Shown piece by piece: positions 28,640 to 37,485 of a stretch of DNA of 64,000 nucleotides. How positions within the stretch are numbered: the first letter of the stretch is position 1; every line of letters starts with the position of its first letter. The stretch comes from Dyadobacter flavalbus (GTDB lineage Bacteria; Bacteroidota; Bacteroidia; Cytophagales; Spirosomataceae): positions 310,001 to 374,000 of the forward strand of contig NZ_VBSN01000049.1 of the NCBI RefSeq assembly GCF_006149045.1. The letters run 5' to 3'. Under the pieces are notes generated by a model. That model searched no databases, was not told where the DNA came from, and saw nothing but the letters and a program-made list of their open reading frames with translations. Made by a program: the position numbers and the translations under genes.

Positions 28640-28987
28640 CTAACGGCGCTTTACAGAAGTTACTTCAAATGGCAAAGGAATCAGGTTCATTCCTTCAAGA
28701 TCGTCAGAAGTCAAAAAATATCCGGTTACAAATATGGGCAGGCTATCCTGTAAAAACGGCTCAGGCAAATGGCATCCACCCCAACTTACACCATTTGAAG
28801 CAACTAACTGGCTGCCAGCAGCCAATCCACCACTCATTTGCACGATTACAGGCGCATCAACTATGTATTGGCCCCGCCTCAAACCTTTAAACCCGGAGTA
28901 GCAATCCGATGCTGTGGTGCTGATTTTATCCTCCCGGCAGCTCAGTAAAGCCAGTCCAAATGTGAAAAACAGGAAATAGCGTATCAT
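28640..28987 (-). CDS. Small lipoprotein of unknown function
   Basis: 115 aa. The start is a lipoprotein signal (MIRYFLFFTFGLALLSC, Cys17). The mature part has three further Cys or near-Cys sites and a GGLAAGSQLVASNGVSWGGCHLP segment. No family recognised. It is convergent with the hydrolase gene and divergent from the AraC gene at 29171. Confidence 0.6.
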   Translation of the reverse strand: MIRYFLFFTFGLALLSCREDKISTTASDCYSGFKGLRRGQYIVDAPVIVQMSGGLAAGSQLVASNGVSWGGCHLPEPFLQDSLPIFVTGYFLTSDDLEGMNLIPLPFEVTSVKRR

Positions 28988-29170
28988 AGTTGGCTGTTTG
29001 TTATTTTTGATTAATCAAAGTATAGGCATGTCCCGGTTCAACTCTGTCTTTTGTACTGACATTTTAAGCAGAAGTTTCGTTGGAAGCCTTTTTACGGAAT
29101 GCTTAAGAAACAAATCGGAAAGGAGATGCTTCGAGCTTCATGACACGACGCTTTTAAAAAGAAATCAATT

Positions 29171-30043
29171 ATGAACACCTACCATTTACCCGAGGATCTG
29201 CTGGAAGGCTCCTCTGCCGGACAGAATGAAATAATCATCCGGCATTATACTTCCGGTCATGACTCCGTCAAGAACAGGATCATTCTGAACCGGAATATGA
29301 TAAACCTGCTGATTAGCGGAACCAAAACAATTGTTTATCCCGATTCGACCGCAGTTGTCCGGGCAGGTGAACTGGTGGTATTATCTACCGGCAATGTACT
29401 GACCTCGGAACTGCTTGCCGGAGCAGAACATTTTACCAGCATCCTTTTTTATTTCAGCAACGAAGTCTTCAATCAGTTCCTGATCAAATATGATCACCTG
29501 CTGAACAAAATTACACCGCAGCGTACCAAACAGCCTTTTCTGATCTTCAGGCAGGACAGTTTCATAAAACAGTTTATTTTATCGATACAGGCATTAATGC
29601 ACAAAGGAAACATCTTGTCCGCCGAAGTCCGGCTGCTTAAAATTGAAGAGCTGTTGCTGTATCTGCTGCATGCCGACCCCGAGCGCTTCTGTTCCATCCA
29701 GATACTTACCAGCGACAAGCAGGAATTACAAATCAGGAAAGTAGTGGAAAGTCATGTCGGGCAGCTGATTACCGTGGAGGAACTGGCCTTTCTCTGCCAT
29801 ATGAGTACCTCTACTTTCAAAAGAAAGTTCAACGACATTTACCAGACCACGCCCCGGAAATGGCTGCTTGCCAGAAAGCTGGAACTAGCGGCAGAAATGC
29901 TGAGAATATCCGATGAGAGTCCTTCGGCTGTTTATATGAAAGTGGGTTATCAGAACCATTCCAGCTTCTCGGAAGCATTTCGCAACCATTTTGGCTGCAC
30001 GCCCAGCGATTACCAGCAAATGCACTTGAACGTTGTGCCGTAA
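29171..30043 (+). CDS. AraC-family transcriptional regulator
   Basis: 290 aa. Sensing domain up to about residue 185, then the DNA-binding domain: ITVEELAFLCHMSTSTFKRKFNDIYQTTPRKWLLARKLELAAEML and SAVYMKVGYQNHSSFSEAFRNHFGCTPSDY. It has the type I start of the family that controls adjacent enzyme genes. The next gene, an ester-cyclase-like protein on the same strand 61 nt downstream with its own -7 box, is a plausible target. Ligand unknown. Confidence 0.9.
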   Translation: MNTYHLPEDLLEGSSAGQNEIIIRHYTSGHDSVKNRIILNRNMINLLISGTKTIVYPDSTAVVRAGELVVLSTGNVLTSELLAGAEHFTSILFYFSNEVFNQFLIKYDHLLNKITPQRTKQPFLIFRQDSFIKQFILSIQALMHKGNILSAEVRLLKIEELLLYLLHADPERFCSIQILTSDKQELQIRKVVESHVGQLITVEELAFLCHMSTSTFKRKFNDIYQTTPRKWLLARKLELAAEMLRISDESPSAVYMKVGYQNHSSFSEAFRNHFGCTPSDYQQMHLNVVP

Positions 30044-30085
30044 TACCTGAACGTCTATCCTTAACACTGGGCTTCACATTGCAGC

Positions 30086-30093
30086 TACCTTTG
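30086..30093 (+). promoter_or_regulatory. Putative -7 box (TACCTTTG) for the 30105 gene
   Basis: A perfect TAnnTTTG match 11 nt before the start given for the ester-cyclase gene. The short leader would favour one of the ATG codons 3 or 6 codons further in. Confidence 0.4.
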
Positions 30094-30104
30094 GGTCATT
30101 AAAC

Positions 30105-30530
30105 ATGATAACAATGGAAACAATGACCGAAAACAACAAAGAAGTAGTACGCCGATTTAACCGGGAAGTGATCGCGGAAGGAAATCCGGAAAGTTTCAAT
30201 GAACTGATGGACCAGCATTTTATAAACCGATCTGCTCCTGCGGGAATGAACAATGGACCGCAGGGTATGAACTATTTTTTCAACCAGATCTTACGTCCGG
30301 CCATGCCTGATATCAAGGTAACCATTCACCACCAGGTTGCGGAAGACGATCTGGTAACTACCCGCAAAACCATCAGCGGCACACACACGGGATCTTTGCT
30401 CGGCATCGCGCCGTCAAATCAGGCAATCAGCATTGATGTGATTGATATGGTCCGGGTAAAAGATGGAAAATACTTTGAGCATTGGGGGATTACCTCATTA
30501 CCTGAAGTTCTGGCCAACTTGCAGAAATAA
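30105..30530 (+). CDS. SnoaL-like ester cyclase / nuclear-transport-factor-2-fold protein
   Basis: 141 aa. It matches the SnoaL-like polyketide cyclase family: an N-terminal helix (NKEVVRRFNREVIAEGNPESFNELMDQHFINRSAP), then the beta sheet with IKVTIHHQVAEDDLVTTRKTISGTHTG and a closing GKYFEHWGITSLPEVLANL. The start could be the ATG at METMTEN or MTENNK. Such proteins appear in many single-domain forms of unknown substrate. It follows the AraC gene on the same strand. Confidence 0.85.
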   Translation: MITMETMTENNKEVVRRFNREVIAEGNPESFNELMDQHFINRSAPAGMNNGPQGMNYFFNQILRPAMPDIKVTIHHQVAEDDLVTTRKTISGTHTGSLLGIAPSNQAISIDVIDMVRVKDGKYFEHWGITSLPEVLANLQK

Positions 30531-30556
30531 TCCCGTTTTAAAAGCTTTCACAAGCC

Positions 30557-30809
30557 ATGCATTTTGACGATTCTGTTTACGGCGGGGCCAGGATTGAAGA
30601 GCCTGCGCTGATCAATCTGATAAATACAGAGGCATTTGAAGGCTTGGGCCACTTAGGGCAGCATGGCATTACCGGTTTTCTGAACATCACGCAGCCTGTT
30701 ACGCGTCAGCAGCATTTTGTGGGTGTCATGCTGCTCACTCGCTTTTTGGGGAGCCTCTTTAAAAGAACAGATTGCCGCGTAGCTTCCTGGTACCAGCCAC
30801 ACCGCTTTT
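30557..30809 (+). pseudogene. Broken HD-domain phosphohydrolase gene
   Basis: The first 65 codons read like the start of a Bacteroidota HD protein (YGGARIEEPALINLI, HLGQHGITGFL, PVTRQQHFVGVMLLTRFLG). A one-base insertion in a G run (GGGG at 30748-30751) then shifts the frame; undoing it gives GASLKEQIAA, then TAG at 30780 and LPGTSHTAF. That last motif corresponds to LHDVSHTAF in the family, so the metal-binding His-Asp pair has become Pro-Gly. The sequence ends at 30809, where the convergent DUF4260 gene begins on the other strand. The gene is therefore dead by frameshift, stop and truncation. Confidence 0.75.
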
Positions 30810-31187
30810 TTACTGATCGCCAGCTGTAAGTGTTTTTTGATGACCTACTTCACCCAAATGGGTATATTTGAACCCTTTGCTGTATTTCAGGCCGTAACCC
30901 ATCATGCGATCCATGGAAGAGTGACCGAAAAGAAGAATACCGGCGAGCATCAAATAATCGTTGTGAAAAAACAATCCGGTAACGCCGGTTAAAACAGCCA
31001 GGGCCTTGTGATGAAACAGGTTGTATGTCAAGGCACCCACTCGGTCATTGATCAGATAACCGATCATACTGAGGTCAGGCAGTAAAAACAAAGCTGGATA
31101 CAGCCACCAGCTAAAGGGCAGTTTACTGAATAAAATAATGGAGAGAGCAAACTCAGCTGCTTCTTCGGTTTTAAGGAGCGTTTTCAT
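30810..31187 (-). CDS. DUF4260-family membrane protein
   Basis: 125 aa with four hydrophobic helices (about 15-30, 35-52, 68-82, 85-100). The landmarks of DUF4260 are present: EEAAEFALSIILFSKLPFSWWLYPALFLLPDLSMIGYLIN and a late FGHSSMDRMMGYGLKYSKGFKYTHLG. The function of the family is unknown. It lies next to a Crp/Fnr regulator on the same strand, 79 nt apart, and its 3' end abuts the HD pseudogene. Confidence 0.88.
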   Translation of the reverse strand: MKTLLKTEEAAEFALSIILFSKLPFSWWLYPALFLLPDLSMIGYLINDRVGALTYNLFHHKALAVLTGVTGLFFHNDYLMLAGILLFGHSSMDRMMGYGLKYSKGFKYTHLGEVGHQKTLTAGDQ

Positions 31188-31266
31188 ATTTGCAAGTGGT
31201 TTGTTTTAAGTACTTGACAAAGGTATCGTAATGACCACGTGCAACTTCTTAACAAAAGATAACGAA

Positions 31267-31848
31267 TCAGGAAGAGATGATCCGACGACGAATACGGCTT
31301 AATGAAACAGGAGTGATGCCCAGATAGGAAGCGATGTACTGCTGAGGAATGCGTTCTGTAATTTTACGTTTGGCCGGCGATCCGAGGAATTTCAGATAAC
31401 GTTCTTCAGGGCTTAACATAAGCTGTTCGGCCAACCGCACATCGAGGCCCATAAACAGGTACTCGGCCAGTTTACGGGCAAATGTTTCATAAACCGGAAA
31501 CTGCCTGTAAAGTGCTGCCAGAGTCTCGTACTTGAAAAAAAGAAGTTCGCAGTCTTCCAAAGCCTGGATATTCAGCGTGCTGGGCTGGCCGGTCAGGCAG
31601 CTTGCGTAAGCGGCAACCAGGTTGTTCTCAAAGCAGAAATAAGTAGTCCACTCCTCTCCGTCTTTATCATAGAAAACCCGGCACGATCCACTCAGCAGAA
31701 AACCGATTTCGGTAGCCTTTTCTCCTTGTTGCACCAAAAAATCTTTCCGGCTGATTGTCTTGACCTGCAGATGACTTTCCAGAGCCTGCCATTCGGGATC
31801 GGTCAGATCAGTAAAGAATTTGAGGTGCTGACGCAGTCTGTCCGTCAT
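31267..31848 (-). CDS. Crp/Fnr-family transcriptional regulator
   Basis: 193 aa. N-terminal cyclic-nucleotide-binding-like beta roll (LVQQGEKATEIGFLLSGSCRVFYDKDGEE, then ENNLVAAYASCLTG) and a C-terminal HTH close to IPQQYIASYLGITPVSLSRIRRR. This is the short Bacteroidota type that lacks obvious FNR cysteines and often lacks cAMP contacts. It is upstream of the DUF4260 gene on the same strand and may control it. Confidence 0.88.
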   Translation of the reverse strand: MTDRLRQHLKFFTDLTDPEWQALESHLQVKTISRKDFLVQQGEKATEIGFLLSGSCRVFYDKDGEEWTTYFCFENNLVAAYASCLTGQPSTLNIQALEDCELLFFKYETLAALYRQFPVYETFARKLAEYLFMGLDVRLAEQLMLSPEERYLKFLGSPAKRKITERIPQQYIASYLGITPVSLSRIRRRIISS

Positions 31849-32121
31849 AGGTTCAGGTTTTTGGGTCAGTTTAAATACTTGTTTGTAACATAAAAGTACA
31901 TGAAGCCGGTAATATCCGGTGATCCCTGTTGCAATATTTTACATACTACGTATAAAACCTCCCCTTTTCTGCTCCTTCCGGGCTACATTTCCAGCTGACA
32001 TGCCGTTTTCATTTTCTATTTCCTCCTTTCTGTTTTGCTTTTCAGCCCGGCTTGACTCTCAGGCAAATAACTTACTGCTACCGATAGTCTTTTTTCATCT
32101 TGCCTGATTGCTGTTGCTGGA

Positions 32122-33582
32122 TTAACTATGAACCACCGAAACTGATGCCGCCCGGGTTACGGTCAGTTTTTGACAATAATCGGTCAAAGCATTGTCGGCA
32201 AAGTCATTCAGGCAAATGAGCAGCTGTTCATTCAGGAACCGGCCCGGCAAATTGGCAGCCAGCCACGGATAGGTATTGCTGTCAAACCGTGCTTTGGTCG
32301 ACATCAGTGGAGATGACGCGTCGCTCATGCTTGCCACAGAGCCGAAAATTCCGCCGCCGGCTCCGGAGGCGGTTCCCTGCAACTGCAGCACGGTATAGTC
32401 ATTTCCGTTTTGGCCTGCCGCGTTCATATTGTTCAATGCATTCATGATCACATTTACATCCGTGGTTTGGTAACTATCGGCGTAAGAATCATATTTGGCT
32501 GCATCGTAAACCAGCGCCGGCTCAGGGCTTTGCGACGGATCGGAAGGGAAGCCGTACTGGCCGAGGATAATCAGCCGTTTGTTGCTGGCGATCAGGTCGT
32601 GATACGATGAATTCAAATCCAGTTTGTTCCCGATGGCCACGTGGCTGCCCGTCGCATTTAGGGCATTCCTGACATATGATTCCAGTGTTGCAGTTGAAGG
32701 CTTCATGTAATCCTGGTAAAAACCGGAATGTCCCAGGGCAACGACCACAACCTCGGAAGGGTGCTGCCCCAGATAGGACAGGATATCATTTAAAAAGCTG
32801 CTGAACGGGTATCCGGGGATGAAATTATGCTGATGGTACAATGGCCCCGTGGCTCCCTGATCGGTGGCGCAGTATCCGGGGCGGAAATCAAAGTACCGGA
32901 TGCCCAGGTTCAGCATGGTTGATATGGTGTCCTTTTGCGTCATGGACAAGTTGACGACGATCCTGGTGATTACATCCGGTGCCAGTGCCTGGGCAATGGT
33001 TATCCCGATTCCGGCAGCAGTACTCAGCACATTCAGGAATGTGTAATTGTTCTGGATCGTTTTCACACAGGTTGTATCGAACATGCCGGCATCATGCGCT
33101 CCCGGAAGTACAAAGCTGCTGAAAGGTGCGTTTCCGGCTTGTCCTGCGATGTCGCCCATCCAGTTAGCCTTGCTTCCCGTGGCATAAACATATGACTGGT
33201 CCTGATTGGTAAGCGAGCCTTCCCCGAAACTTGAATCATAAAATCCGTAGGAAACGGCATAGTCATTAGTCCCGAACGATTGTGTGTTAAACATGCTTGT
33301 AAGGTTTGAATCACCGATCACACCGTCGGAAGGGGCAATTTCCGCATACTTGTTTACCAAAGGATTGCCTTCATAATCCAGCGTCCATTGAAACCTTCCG
33401 GTATGTGATGTAAACCCGATATCGCTTTCCGATATCTGCAGGTTACCCACCAGCATCTGATTCGGGCTTCCCCAAGAAGTTGTGTCGGTGCTGTCGCCCC
33501 AGCTTTTGGGCTTTTGAAACCGGACACTGAAACGATTATCGCCCAGATAGGCATAGTAATCAACTCCTTTGCTTGTGCTCAT
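32122..33582 (-). CDS. PI-PLC X-domain protein without a signal peptide, last gene of the 11-gene operon
   Basis: 486 aa. Residues 1-140 form a beta-rich N-terminal part of no known family. From 150 on the PI-PLC X-type barrel is visible: FVLPGAHDAGMFD (His163, Asp164), LGIRYFDFRPGY (Arg229, Asp232, Arg234), PLYHQHNF (His250, His252) and FLNDILSYLGQHPSEVVVVAL. These fit the two catalytic His and the Arg of bacterial phosphatidylinositol phospholipases. Most secreted PI-PLCs have a signal peptide; this one has none. It lies 42 nt after the gene at 33625 and is the last of the tight minus-strand series. Target lipid unknown. Confidence 0.85.
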   Translation of the reverse strand: MSTSKGVDYYAYLGDNRFSVRFQKPKSWGDSTDTTSWGSPNQMLVGNLQISESDIGFTSHTGRFQWTLDYEGNPLVNKYAEIAPSDGVIGDSNLTSMFNTQSFGTNDYAVSYGFYDSSFGEGSLTNQDQSYVYATGSKANWMGDIAGQAGNAPFSSFVLPGAHDAGMFDTTCVKTIQNNYTFLNVLSTAAGIGITIAQALAPDVITRIVVNLSMTQKDTISTMLNLGIRYFDFRPGYCATDQGATGPLYHQHNFIPGYPFSSFLNDILSYLGQHPSEVVVVALGHSGFYQDYMKPSTATLESYVRNALNATGSHVAIGNKLDLNSSYHDLIASNKRLIILGQYGFPSDPSQSPEPALVYDAAKYDSYADSYQTTDVNVIMNALNNMNAAGQNGNDYTVLQLQGTASGAGGGIFGSVASMSDASSPLMSTKARFDSNTYPWLAANLPGRFLNEQLLICLNDFADNALTDYCQKLTVTRAASVSVVHS

Positions 33583-33624
33583 GTTATGAGAATTTAAATG
33601 ATGATAATCGCTTGAATTTTTTCG

Positions 33625-34614
33625 TTAAAAACAGTAATACAGGTAGGCTTTCACGGAAACATCACTGCCGTCGACAATGAATTTGAAATGATTGATCCTG
33701 CGGTACAAATGCGTTACCTGCCGCTGGTGCAACTCAGAGAGCTGCCTGGCATCAGAAGGTTCAAGCAGGGTACGGCCGCTCCATTTCAGCAGCAGCTCCT
33801 GCTGCTGGCCGGTGATCATACCCGAAGCAGCAAGATCAGGAACAATACGGTGCATACCGGCACCCAGCATTTCGATTCCGATCCGCTGGCTGCACAGCCC
33901 GCCGTAATCCACGGACAGAAGCATTCTTTCCGTACTACGCGAAAAGTTGTCGAGAATGCCGGATACGATGCCGAAGTCACCCTGCCAGCCAAGAAGCTTC
34001 AGTGCTTCCGTCAATCTCCCGCCCTGCACATTGTCAATGGTCATCCTCACTGCCTTTGCTGCTCTTGAAAACATCAGGCCGAAATGGATGGCATTAAAAT
34101 CATGAGCATCGAGTCTGGCCAGCATTTCGGAAAACGCTTCTGACAGCGGATATTCAAACAGGCTGCAAACTTCGAGCAGATCATGCCTTTTTGCATCCGC
34201 ACGGATGCCCGTCCGTTTATGCAGGTCAAAAAATACCGCAGGATCATTGAGGACCGGGAAATCGTATTCGAAAAATACGTTTTCAATGCCATACCGGAAC
34301 TGCGTCCTGGCGTCATTAACCAGCTTCCTGTATCCACGGCTGATCACCGCATCCTGTCCGCCGGGCAGGGGATCAAAACTTAGCAAGGGCGTATCATAAA
34401 TGGTATTGATGCGGTAAATGTAGTCGAGGACACCGGTCGTTTTGCCCAGATGCCATTCCAGAAAGTTGCCCGAATACGCCGGAATGCTTTGTGCCAGTTC
34501 CAGGATCGGGTCCAGGTGGCCGGCCAGCAGTCCGCCCGGATCCTTCCGGATGGTTTTCAGCAGCGTATCGGCCCGGACACCACTTGTGGCGCAGTACTTT
34601 TGCACAACGGGCAT
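33625..34614 (-). CDS. Protein of unknown family in the 11-gene operon
   Basis: 329 aa, apparently soluble, alpha-rich, no signal peptide and no membrane segment. I recognise no family. Distinct stretches are the start (VQKYCATSGVRADTLLKTI), LDYIYRINTIYDTPLLSFDPLP, a GIENVFFEYDF strand and a C-terminal HLYRRINHFKFIVDGSDVSVKAYLYYCF beta hairpin. Its start ATG overlaps the stop of the 931-aa gene by one base (TAATG), so translation is coupled. It may be a partner or immunity/chaperone factor of that protein, but nothing in the sequence shows this. Confidence 0.75.
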   Translation of the reverse strand: MPVVQKYCATSGVRADTLLKTIRKDPGGLLAGHLDPILELAQSIPAYSGNFLEWHLGKTTGVLDYIYRINTIYDTPLLSFDPLPGGQDAVISRGYRKLVNDARTQFRYGIENVFFEYDFPVLNDPAVFFDLHKRTGIRADAKRHDLLEVCSLFEYPLSEAFSEMLARLDAHDFNAIHFGLMFSRAAKAVRMTIDNVQGGRLTEALKLLGWQGDFGIVSGILDNFSRSTERMLLSVDYGGLCSQRIGIEMLGAGMHRIVPDLAASGMITGQQQELLLKWSGRTLLEPSDARQLSELHQRQVTHLYRRINHFKFIVDGSDVSVKAYLYYCF

Positions 34615-37409
34615 TACCAGTTTGACGGATTGATTTTGTTCCAGACCTCCGACGCAAAGTTTGCAAAATCGCCTCCGAGCGACTCAAAGGCATTTTTGAT
34701 GTCGTCAGCCACATAACCAGCCTGTTTCATGGCATCCGAAACGGCACTGACACTGATGTTGAAGGTATTTTTGATACTGGAAGCTACGTCCTGAGCAGCA
34801 TAGCCGGCAGTTTTCATTGCCGAAGTAATATCGTCTACACCGCTGTTGAACGTTGCCTGCAAAGCATTGGAAGCATCCTGTGCAGCGTAGCCTGCATTTT
34901 TAAGTATAACCGCCGTACCTGCTGACGCCTGCCCGTATACGCTCTTGGCCACACCGGCTACATCATTGGCCGTATACGATAAAGCTTTATAAGCATTGGC
35001 AACATCCTGATCGGCTGCATTGAAAGCCTTTTGCATTCCTGCTGCGATATCCTGCGGCGAAAAGCCGGCGGCGCGCATGGCGTAAGTGACGTCGGTAATT
35101 CCGCACTTCCAGGCATTTTTGATATTACCGGCAATTTCGTCCGCTGCAAAGCCGGCTGCTTTCATAATGCCGGCAACCACTGATGCGTCATCCTTTTTGA
35201 ATGCGCGGTACAGCACCGTGCCCACTTCATCGCATCCTGTAATGAAGCCCGATTTGACCCTGGAAGCCCATTTCCCTGCATCGCCCAGAAACTCGCCGAA
35301 GAGCTGTGTAGCCTGCGCTTCAATCCAGGAAATGCCCGCCCCGATCAGGTCTGTCATTTTTTTGATGTTTATGTCCGCATTGAAGTCTCCGAATGTGCGC
35401 TTCAGCCCTTCGAAGTCGAAGCTGCCGCCGAATTTCATGGTGATATCGGACAAGGATGTTTGAATTGCCAGATGCGCCTCCACGTCAGCAGCCAGCGTAA
35501 ATGAGCCCATCTTTACGCCTCCGACCGGCGGGATCGTAATGGTTGTGTTCATATAATATTCAAAAGAAGCAGCCAGGTTATGGAAATCCGACAGCGTTAC
35601 AGACATTTTTTCCTTCAGAACTGCCCCGTAATCCAGCAAAAATCTGATGCCCGTTTTGTCAATGTCCGCCTCGATGGCTACGCCGGCCAGTTCAAACAGA
35701 CTTGCGTTTGCCTTGACATGCAGAAAGGGAGAAGAAAAAGTCTGGATGGCCAGAACCGGTCCGCCGGGCGCGACCATCTGCTTGTCCACAGCAGCGGCAA
35801 GTGCGTCCTGCAGCACTTTCGAGTCACGGATCTGGTTGTTTTTGATCGGGTTGCCGCTGGCGTCTACCTTTATCGTTACGCCCGGCCCGTCGCCCGATAG
35901 CTTGAATACATTGCCCAAGGCAACCGGAGACGCCTGAATATTGGCAGTGAGGCCATTGTTCATGTCGACTTCCACATCACCGAAGAACTGAAATGCAAAC
36001 ACGCTGGCGGCTGCACTGAACCCATAGGCCATTTCCGACAGCGTTCCGTCGGGGAGCACGAAAGGCTCCATCGGGTTTTCAGCCCATTTAAAAGAAAGGT
36101 CGGTAAAAGTTACAGGCACATCCAGATTGGACCCGGCATTGGTAAACATGGCCAAAACCTGATTGATGTCCATTTTGGGAACATAAAAAGACGCGTAAAC
36201 AGGCTCAGGCACTTCCGAGTCAAATTTGCAGACGACCGCAAAGGTATCGTCAGCGATGTCGACCGGCATGTCAGCTCCGTCACCGATGTGAAATTTACCC
36301 TGTAAGCCCAATGCAAATGCAGGCGGAGAGAAAATGATGCCCATGCCCACCCCGAATTCATTGAAATGCACACCTTTGATCACCGGCGGCGCAGGCAGCG
36401 AGGCATGATCACCTGCAATAACAACCCCGATGGCAGCTTCCACGTTGTCAACGGTCAGAGAGAGGTTTGCATCAAATGATTTGCTGAATACATTAAAGGG
36501 AATGGTCCCGGTCAGGGTAAAAACCACGAATTTGAACAGCGGATTGATGTCTATCGTAATCGTTGGTTTCGTGATGTGTACCTGGCTGCTGCCCGCAGGA
36601 ATGTCAATCGTATCCAACAACAGGATAAGCCTTGTGCCGAATATGCCAACGTTGACACCGTGGTTGAAAATCAGATCGAAGGTCAGTACTTTTTTGTCAC
36701 CCAGTATCCTGGCGACATTGGCTGATATTTGTGGCGATTCAAAACTCAAAGTGCTGATGTCGATGTCGCCCGATATGACGAGTACGCTGTTTTTGTCGGT
36801 AACCTTGAAATTCGATACGGCTACATCCGGTAATCCGCCCGGCCAGGTGGCGCCCATCATTGCAGCCATTTTGCTGAGCGAATAATAAGTTACGGCTGGC
36901 GTCGCCGGAGCCGGCGGCAGGGTGGCCAGGTAAGTTACCGCCATCATATACGTCTGGAAAGTACAGCTTGCATAAGCAGGTTGCTGCTGAAAAAAAGCGT
37001 TCATATCCGTAACGATATCATCGCTGCTCAGGATCTTTTTGAATGCAGCCGCAACAGGGTCAGCCGGCGTATTGTTGACCAGATTGATCAGCTGGAAGGT
37101 AGCTGTCATGGCATCTTCGTCGGCTTTGGCAATCTCAAAGGAAGTAAGCGTTTTGTTGCTGCCCAGCTTGGTACAGCGCTTCACCGGCTTTTTGTCGGCT
37201 GCACTTTCAATGATAAATGCAGATGATCTGTGAATAGGCTGAATGTTGACCGTGGAGTTGGCACCGACGGTCCCAAGCGAAGTGAGTGTACCGAAAAAAC
37301 TGGCATTGGCGTCGTCGTCCGAGTCTTCGTCATCGAAGGAATCATAAATGACGATATCATACGTCAGGTCGTTTTTGAACGCAATGGTTGGAATGGAGGT
37401 ATCTGCCAT
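34614..37409 (-). CDS. Large beta-rich protein with six C-terminal 29-residue repeats
   Basis: 931 aa from the ATG at MADTSIPTIAFKND; a longer frame upstream would run into the preceding gene and is rejected. No signal peptide. Residues 1-170 resemble the N-terminal module of the three neighbouring paralogues (an Ig-like start, an FFQQQPAY-type helix). Residues about 210-690 are alternating hydrophobic strands of no known family (VLVISGDIDISTLSF, FFGDVEVDMNNGL). Residues about 740-915 are six helical repeats with the pattern DVxxAMKxAGYxAxDVAxxIKxxF and a period of 29. The stop overlaps the next gene. Function unknown; large size and no signal suggest release by lysis or an unknown route. Confidence 0.8.
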   Translation of the reverse strand: MADTSIPTIAFKNDLTYDIVIYDSFDDEDSDDDANASFFGTLTSLGTVGANSTVNIQPIHRSSAFIIESAADKKPVKRCTKLGSNKTLTSFEIAKADEDAMTATFQLINLVNNTPADPVAAAFKKILSSDDIVTDMNAFFQQQPAYASCTFQTYMMAVTYLATLPPAPATPAVTYYSLSKMAAMMGATWPGGLPDVAVSNFKVTDKNSVLVISGDIDISTLSFESPQISANVARILGDKKVLTFDLIFNHGVNVGIFGTRLILLLDTIDIPAGSSQVHITKPTITIDINPLFKFVVFTLTGTIPFNVFSKSFDANLSLTVDNVEAAIGVVIAGDHASLPAPPVIKGVHFNEFGVGMGIIFSPPAFALGLQGKFHIGDGADMPVDIADDTFAVVCKFDSEVPEPVYASFYVPKMDINQVLAMFTNAGSNLDVPVTFTDLSFKWAENPMEPFVLPDGTLSEMAYGFSAAASVFAFQFFGDVEVDMNNGLTANIQASPVALGNVFKLSGDGPGVTIKVDASGNPIKNNQIRDSKVLQDALAAAVDKQMVAPGGPVLAIQTFSSPFLHVKANASLFELAGVAIEADIDKTGIRFLLDYGAVLKEKMSVTLSDFHNLAASFEYYMNTTITIPPVGGVKMGSFTLAADVEAHLAIQTSLSDITMKFGGSFDFEGLKRTFGDFNADINIKKMTDLIGAGISWIEAQATQLFGEFLGDAGKWASRVKSGFITGCDEVGTVLYRAFKKDDASVVAGIMKAAGFAADEIAGNIKNAWKCGITDVTYAMRAAGFSPQDIAAGMQKAFNAADQDVANAYKALSYTANDVAGVAKSVYGQASAGTAVILKNAGYAAQDASNALQATFNSGVDDITSAMKTAGYAAQDVASSIKNTFNISVSAVSDAMKQAGYVADDIKNAFESLGGDFANFASEVWNKINPSNW
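34668..35192 (-). repeat. Six 87-bp (29-codon) coding repeats in the 931-aa gene
   Basis: Successive units end near AWKCGIT, AFNAADQ, VYGQASA, TFNSGVD and TFNISVS, with GF or GY at the same place in five units and SY in the third. Four middle units are exactly 29 residues. The nucleotide sequences have diverged, so the repeats are old. Confidence 0.75.
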
Positions 37410-37485
37410 GATAATTGCTTTGGGGATTGGAGAACAGAGTGCAGCTGCCTGAGCAGCTGCACTCGTTCTGGTGGAAGTTTCGGGA

